From the NCBI GenBank assembly GCA_964036155.1, contig OZ038423.1:13593249-13657248 (forward strand): a stretch of 64,000 nt of DNA, read 5' to 3'. The stretch comes from Diploscapter coronatus (lineage: Eukaryota > Nematoda > Chromadorea > Rhabditida > Rhabditidae). Each line of letters opens with the position of its first letter. The stretch's first letter is position 1. The notes beneath the pieces were generated by a model. It made no database searches, was not told where the DNA came from, and saw only the letters and a program-made list of their open reading frames with translations. Shown piece by piece: positions 59,277 through 64,000 of the stretch. Made by a program: the position numbers and the translations under genes.

Positions 59277-62200
59277 GAGTTTTATTAATTTGAACAAAGT
59301 AGAGCCGGTGTAGTCCTATGACAAAGCCGTTCAATCGTCTATTTCGGTGATCCATCGTTGACCGCTTTAGCGTAGCAAATCAAAGAAACCTTGATCCATA
59401 AATTCATCATCAATCATCCAAAAATCAAATTTCTAAATCCCTCGAGGCCTCCAACTCTAAATTCTCGCGCTCGTATTTGCACTGTGGTCTGTCGAAAATC
59501 GCGATCAAATTTAATCTTTCCTAGATGAATCGGACATATCTCAGCCTGTATCCAGTCATCTATGCTTCATCATGGGATTAGGCATCTTTGACTGTCTATT
59601 GAGACTTCCTAGATTTAAGAAAGATATTTGCATCCCCTGTCAAATGAGCCAATCAAACGAAAAAGTGGTCATTCATTTCGGAGCTGAACATAGCGCAAGT
59701 GACGTATCTATAGATTCAATTTGTATTACAGTTTTTAGATTTTTATAGAAAATTATTACTCTAAATTTGAATAGCCAATTCATTTATTCATAAGCGACTG
59801 AAATTTAATTGGCATTGAAGAATAGCAGACATTGTTTGATTCAGAGTCATGTGGCTTACTCGTTTTAATTCATTTAAATTTTTATCATGTGCCAAAATAT
59901 TATCGTGAGATCACTAATTTAGAAATTTTGTCTTAGTTACATCGTTTAAAACCTAAAATATTTATTTTCCTAAAACACGTGCTAACCTCATGATTTCATT
60001 GCTATTTATTTGAATCTTTTTCCTTGAAACATCAAGATTTTATCTTCAGACTTACACTGATTTATCTAGAAAATTCGGTTTCGGCGCTAAATTTCACACG
60101 AATTTTTTACATTTTAGTAATAATGACGGGAAACTTCACCATTTACTCCTGGCTACTATTTTGGGCCAAAATTGTTTTCCAGAATTCCAATAGTGCAAAC
60201 ACCCACTTTGTCTTTACTTTTACTACAGTATCCAAATCTTTACAAAGCTAAAATGTGGGATAATAAATTTTGGGACTGCACTTTTGAAAGATAGATTAAC
60301 TTAGGCATATTTTTTCCAGACCTGTTTTTCTCCGCATTAGTTTCCTTGCGCCTATTCTTTTCCACTTACACGACTTTTGTCCGTGAAGGTCATGTTTTAG
60401 TGAATTTATGTGCCTATAGGAACTAGGAAATACCTGTACAATGAATAATTCGACGAAGAAAACACCATTCTTGCATCCACTGGATTTTTGTAGCAAAGAA
60501 TTGTGAGATGCTAGAATAAAGTTTAGGTTAGGATTTTTCACGATTCGAATTCGGTCATTGAACTCATATCTTATTTCTTCATTATCAATTCATTTGTAAT
60601 TTAAACATTGCAGTCAAGGGTTAACTTTTTCCAAGACTATACTAGACCATACTACACATAAACTATGACCTAGACTTTACTATCCATACATAGACTTTGT
60701 AATTCAACAATACAGTCACTACTACCAAACTACAGTTCCAATAACATCTTTGGACTATCATATTTGACTTCCGCTTCATATAAATTCTTCATCATTTCCA
60801 TCAACCTAGCAAGAAATCCACTTTTCCGCGAGGTAATCCACTCTTTCTTCTTTCCTCACTCTTGCGGGACGTTTTTCAACCATTCCTGGCGACTTTTCAC
60901 CAGCAAAATGAGAACAGTCATTTTTCTCATCGTCTCCACATTTCCCAGCATCTTCCAGAAATCTTCATTCCTCTTTAAACTTTTTATCTCAATTTTTCAA
61001 TCTCTTTATTGTGAATGCTATTTCTCAAGATTCTTTTCTCTAACATCCTTTTGAAGAATATTTCGTCTGAGAAGCTTTTTATCTAAATCTCTGCGCTTCA
61101 TTCTCAGGATTCTCTCTAATTCTATGAACTTTTTGCAGGAATCTGCCTCTTTGTTCTCCCAAATCGCAGCACTATTTCGCGTTCCCAATCCATTTATCGC
61201 TTTTTTGTTTATCCGATTATTTGAAGTAGAATGAGAATTGTCGAAATCGCTTCATCGTTTTATACATGTAAATCTAGATCGTTCCGTACAATTAGAACGA
61301 TTGAATCATGCTATTTTGATAAACTCTCAATAAATATCATAAAGTCTAGTAACAGAGAACTAGGTGAAAATTTTAGTTAGAATGGGCATTATGTTGAAGC
61401 GTATTACAAGAATCATAACCTGGCTAGATTTTTTTTAAAACTATGCTCATAAATTAACGATCTCTAACTTCATGCCTGTATGTATTGTTAATTTTTTATC
61501 TTTAGACTTGCCTATTATACCAAACCAATTCACGTAGTTTATCATTTTATCTAAATCTCGATCTTTCGTAATAATTTGCATGATGATTCGTGTACGATAT
61601 TCACTTTATTTGTGCTTCTAGTGCCTTCTCTTTCCATCTCCGACTTCGTACTATTTCTCTCTTTTTATCTTTTTACCCTCCCTTATTCAAGTGCTATTTT
61701 GTCGGTCACTCTTTGACTGGACATAGACGCGACTGGCCTTTCTCTAAACCCTCTTTCTTTCTCACTCTTTTTCTCCCTTTCTTTCTCTCTTTTCTTCTCT
61801 CAACTCTCTCCCTTTCCCACACTATTTCTCCTCTTTAGGTAGTCTTTCGCTTTGCATTGGTCCTCTCTCACAACAGTCTCCCCTTCAGGTCTCTAGCACT
61901 CGTCATTCACCACCATATCGATTTTATAAATAGGCGTTCCTGGCTACAAGTCTGAAGTGGGGTCAAGAAAAATTCACTTCTTTTATAGAAATTGATACTA
62001 ATTTCTCTTCGATTTATGCTAATTTTAGTATCTCCCATTTTTTCTTATGAAATTCGATTGAGCGGGAAATGTGCAGAGTTTGATATGACTCATCTATAGA
62101 AATGCGTATTTGAATTTTTTGGAAAAATACCATCCTTTAAAACTTCAGTCTGGAGATTCTGTTTTTACTATTCTTGTCAAATTTTTGAAATTCGATATCT

Positions 62201-64000
62201 TTGAAATCATATCTGCCAAAACAATACTATCTTATCTTTGAATTCTGATCCATTTCCATTGATCTGAACGTATTATTCACTTGCTACTATATATGTTTTC
62301 CCCGATTGTACATTACACTTACATTGGCATTGATTGGTCTAATCATTCCGAATTCTCTGCATTGCGTCCAAGCCAATTTTCCAAATTAGTCTGCAGAAAT
62401 ACGGCAAACACTATATTTGGACTGTTACAGTAAAACCGTTCAAAGGACATTCATTAGACTGTATTCAATTAGTGATTCGTCCAAAAATATCTATTCTTTT
62501 AAATAATTTTCTTCCATTAATTAAAATCAAGCCTACACAATAACGCTACTGAATTGAATTCCAATCAATTTGACTTCTAGAAAACTGAATCACGTTTTAG
62601 CAAAATTGATTCATCTAGCTTTATACTTGACTATCAATTCACAGAACTTTGCCCAATAAGTTTCTAAGAATTACAACGTTTGATTTATAAAATTTAAGAT
62701 GTTCTGTTAATCATAATGGGTGGATATCAAACATTTTACAGCAAATCTAACAAGACTACTAAATTTTTCTCAGCTGATAACTTCTTCCGTCTTCATCTTT
62801 TTTTATTAATTTTCTACTTTCTTGTTAACCCTTCTACAAATACAATGCTGCGAAATAGTATTTTGAAAGATACAAAGAATTTTCAACTATTTTTCCTATC
62901 TCTGAATTCCCCGTGCTATTTCTCCATCTTAGCTTCAGCGATTCGTGTTTTCCTTTATTCATTCTCTTTTCCCCTCTTCCTTCAATTTGCTATTTCTTCC
63001 TTGATTACACTATCTTTTCTCTATTGTCTCTTCATTTTTGCATGATCTCAAATTTAATGTAATCTTCATTTTCTTTGATTCTCTATTGTTTTATTACACT
63101 TTGAGTCATTGTTTTTTTCGGTTCCATCGTCGTCTGATTCCGTTGTCCTTTCCTCTTTTTGTTGTCTAGTTCGTTGCTTTTCTAATTTCTTGCGCTTCCA
63201 AATGGCATTATTACATTCACATTCGGCTTTATATTCATCTTCAAGTTGATATTGTTTCCTGTTTTCATGTTTTTATGAAGTCTTTGTCAAAACCATTCAC
63301 AAGTGTTGCCATCGCGCGCCTTTGATTTAGAGGACAAAATTTATGAAATTATCCTCCTAGCTTACAAACTTTAACTTTTATAACCATAAGAAAACGTTTT
63401 TTTAATCTTTTATTTAAAATATTTAGGAGATTCTGCATGAATTAATCCTAAGAATTTTCAAATGAGACTGAATTTGTCTGAATTCTAAATGGAAATGCTA
63501 TTTCACTATGCGATTTCTAGGGTTTTGTAAACCGTGCAATACTACCATTTTCAATTTTACACTTCTGCAAAATTCTAGTTGTATTACAATTAGAGGTGGA
63601 AAGGACTATGATTCATTTAACGTCAGCATCACTAACTTTTCCTTTTTACTATTTTCTAAATTAAAATAAATTCACTTGAAAATTCACACGCTAACTTTAC
63701 AATACTGATTTTCGATCTCTATTGACCCTTATCATGAACGCCAAGGCTTCAAAATGATTGATAAGCTAAAAATAGCATCGGTTGAATTTTCTAATCCTGA
63801 TATTTTGTTACTTTTTGCTCTTTCTCTCAAACCACCTGATATTTGTTAAAACTGTACGATGTACTTGAGTAAACAATGCTCAGAGAGTGTTCTAACTAAT
63901 CTGTAGGAGGCATAGCTTCGCATACTTGAGACGACAAAATTTGAGAGATATTAGAAAGTTTGGATATGATTTTGATGAGAGTTATGTTGATAAAGAGATA
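59277..64000. other. Right-hand gene-poor region
   Basis: AT-rich with pyrimidine-rich blocks, for example 61600-61900 (runs of CTCTTTCTC) and 62930-63130. Open frames here are low-complexity Ser/Phe/Leu translations of these runs and lack splice-phase or domain support. It may be intron or regulatory sequence of a gene starting beyond the window. I see no RNA gene. Confidence 0.4.

Noticed and set aside
61590..61838. 82-residue Phe/Leu/Ser-rich ORF resembling a membrane protein
   Set aside because: The apparent hydrophobicity comes from a CTTTCTC-rich tract. There are no splice-phase or domain signs.

Overview
The window looks like nuclear DNA of a nematode. It is AT-rich and holds many small exons. 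Almost every intron ends in TTTCAG or a close variant. Several start codons lie a few bases after a consensus splice acceptor, as expected for spliced-leader trans-splicing. The conserved proteins (14-3-3, Tim9, CDK11, PRPF6, CCT, kynurenine aminotransferase) read as animal proteins, and the 14-3-3 is very close to what I know of Caenorhabditis FTT-2/PAR-5. The species cannot be named from the sequence. No single ORF covers a whole gene, so I assembled 13 gene models (12 apparently intact multi-exon genes plus one broken transposase) by joining exons whose splice phases all match.

Layout. 0.7-1.9 kb: a four-span membrane protein (+). 3.5-8.4 kb: choline-phosphate cytidylyltransferase (+) with possible alternative C-terminal exons. 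9.4-20.9 kb: a cluster of four small secreted proteins, comprising two acidic proteins (-), a Cys-rich protein (+) and a chitin-binding protein (+). Each has a signal peptide and a TATA-like box shortly upstream of its start. The cluster is loaded with mobile DNA: a 341-bp hAT-like MITE, and one 3.4-kb intron containing a fold-back element and a long-inverted-repeat element interrupted by a decayed mariner. 21.2-38.2 kb (all -): a peptide-receptor-like GPCR, then CDK11, then PRPF6. CDK11 and PRPF6 are close enough to form an operon-like pair. 38.2-49.0 kb: about 10.8 kb without a supportable gene, ending in a CpG-rich, pyrimidine-rich promoter-like block. 49.0-59.1 kb (all +): 14-3-3, Tim9 and kynurenine aminotransferase. 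59.1-64.0 kb: no gene recognised.

Gene relations. CDK11 (transcription- and splicing-linked kinase) and PRPF6 (U5/tri-snRNP bridging factor) both act in pre-mRNA splicing and may be co-transcribed. CCT is the control enzyme of phosphatidylcholine synthesis. Tim9 acts in mitochondrial import. The aminotransferase acts in tryptophan/kynurenine metabolism. The most striking feature is in the 14-3-3 gene: one 164-nt exon is an exact length- and phase-matched substitute for two consecutive 82-nt exons, which implies mutually exclusive splicing that changes helices forming the phosphopeptide groove.
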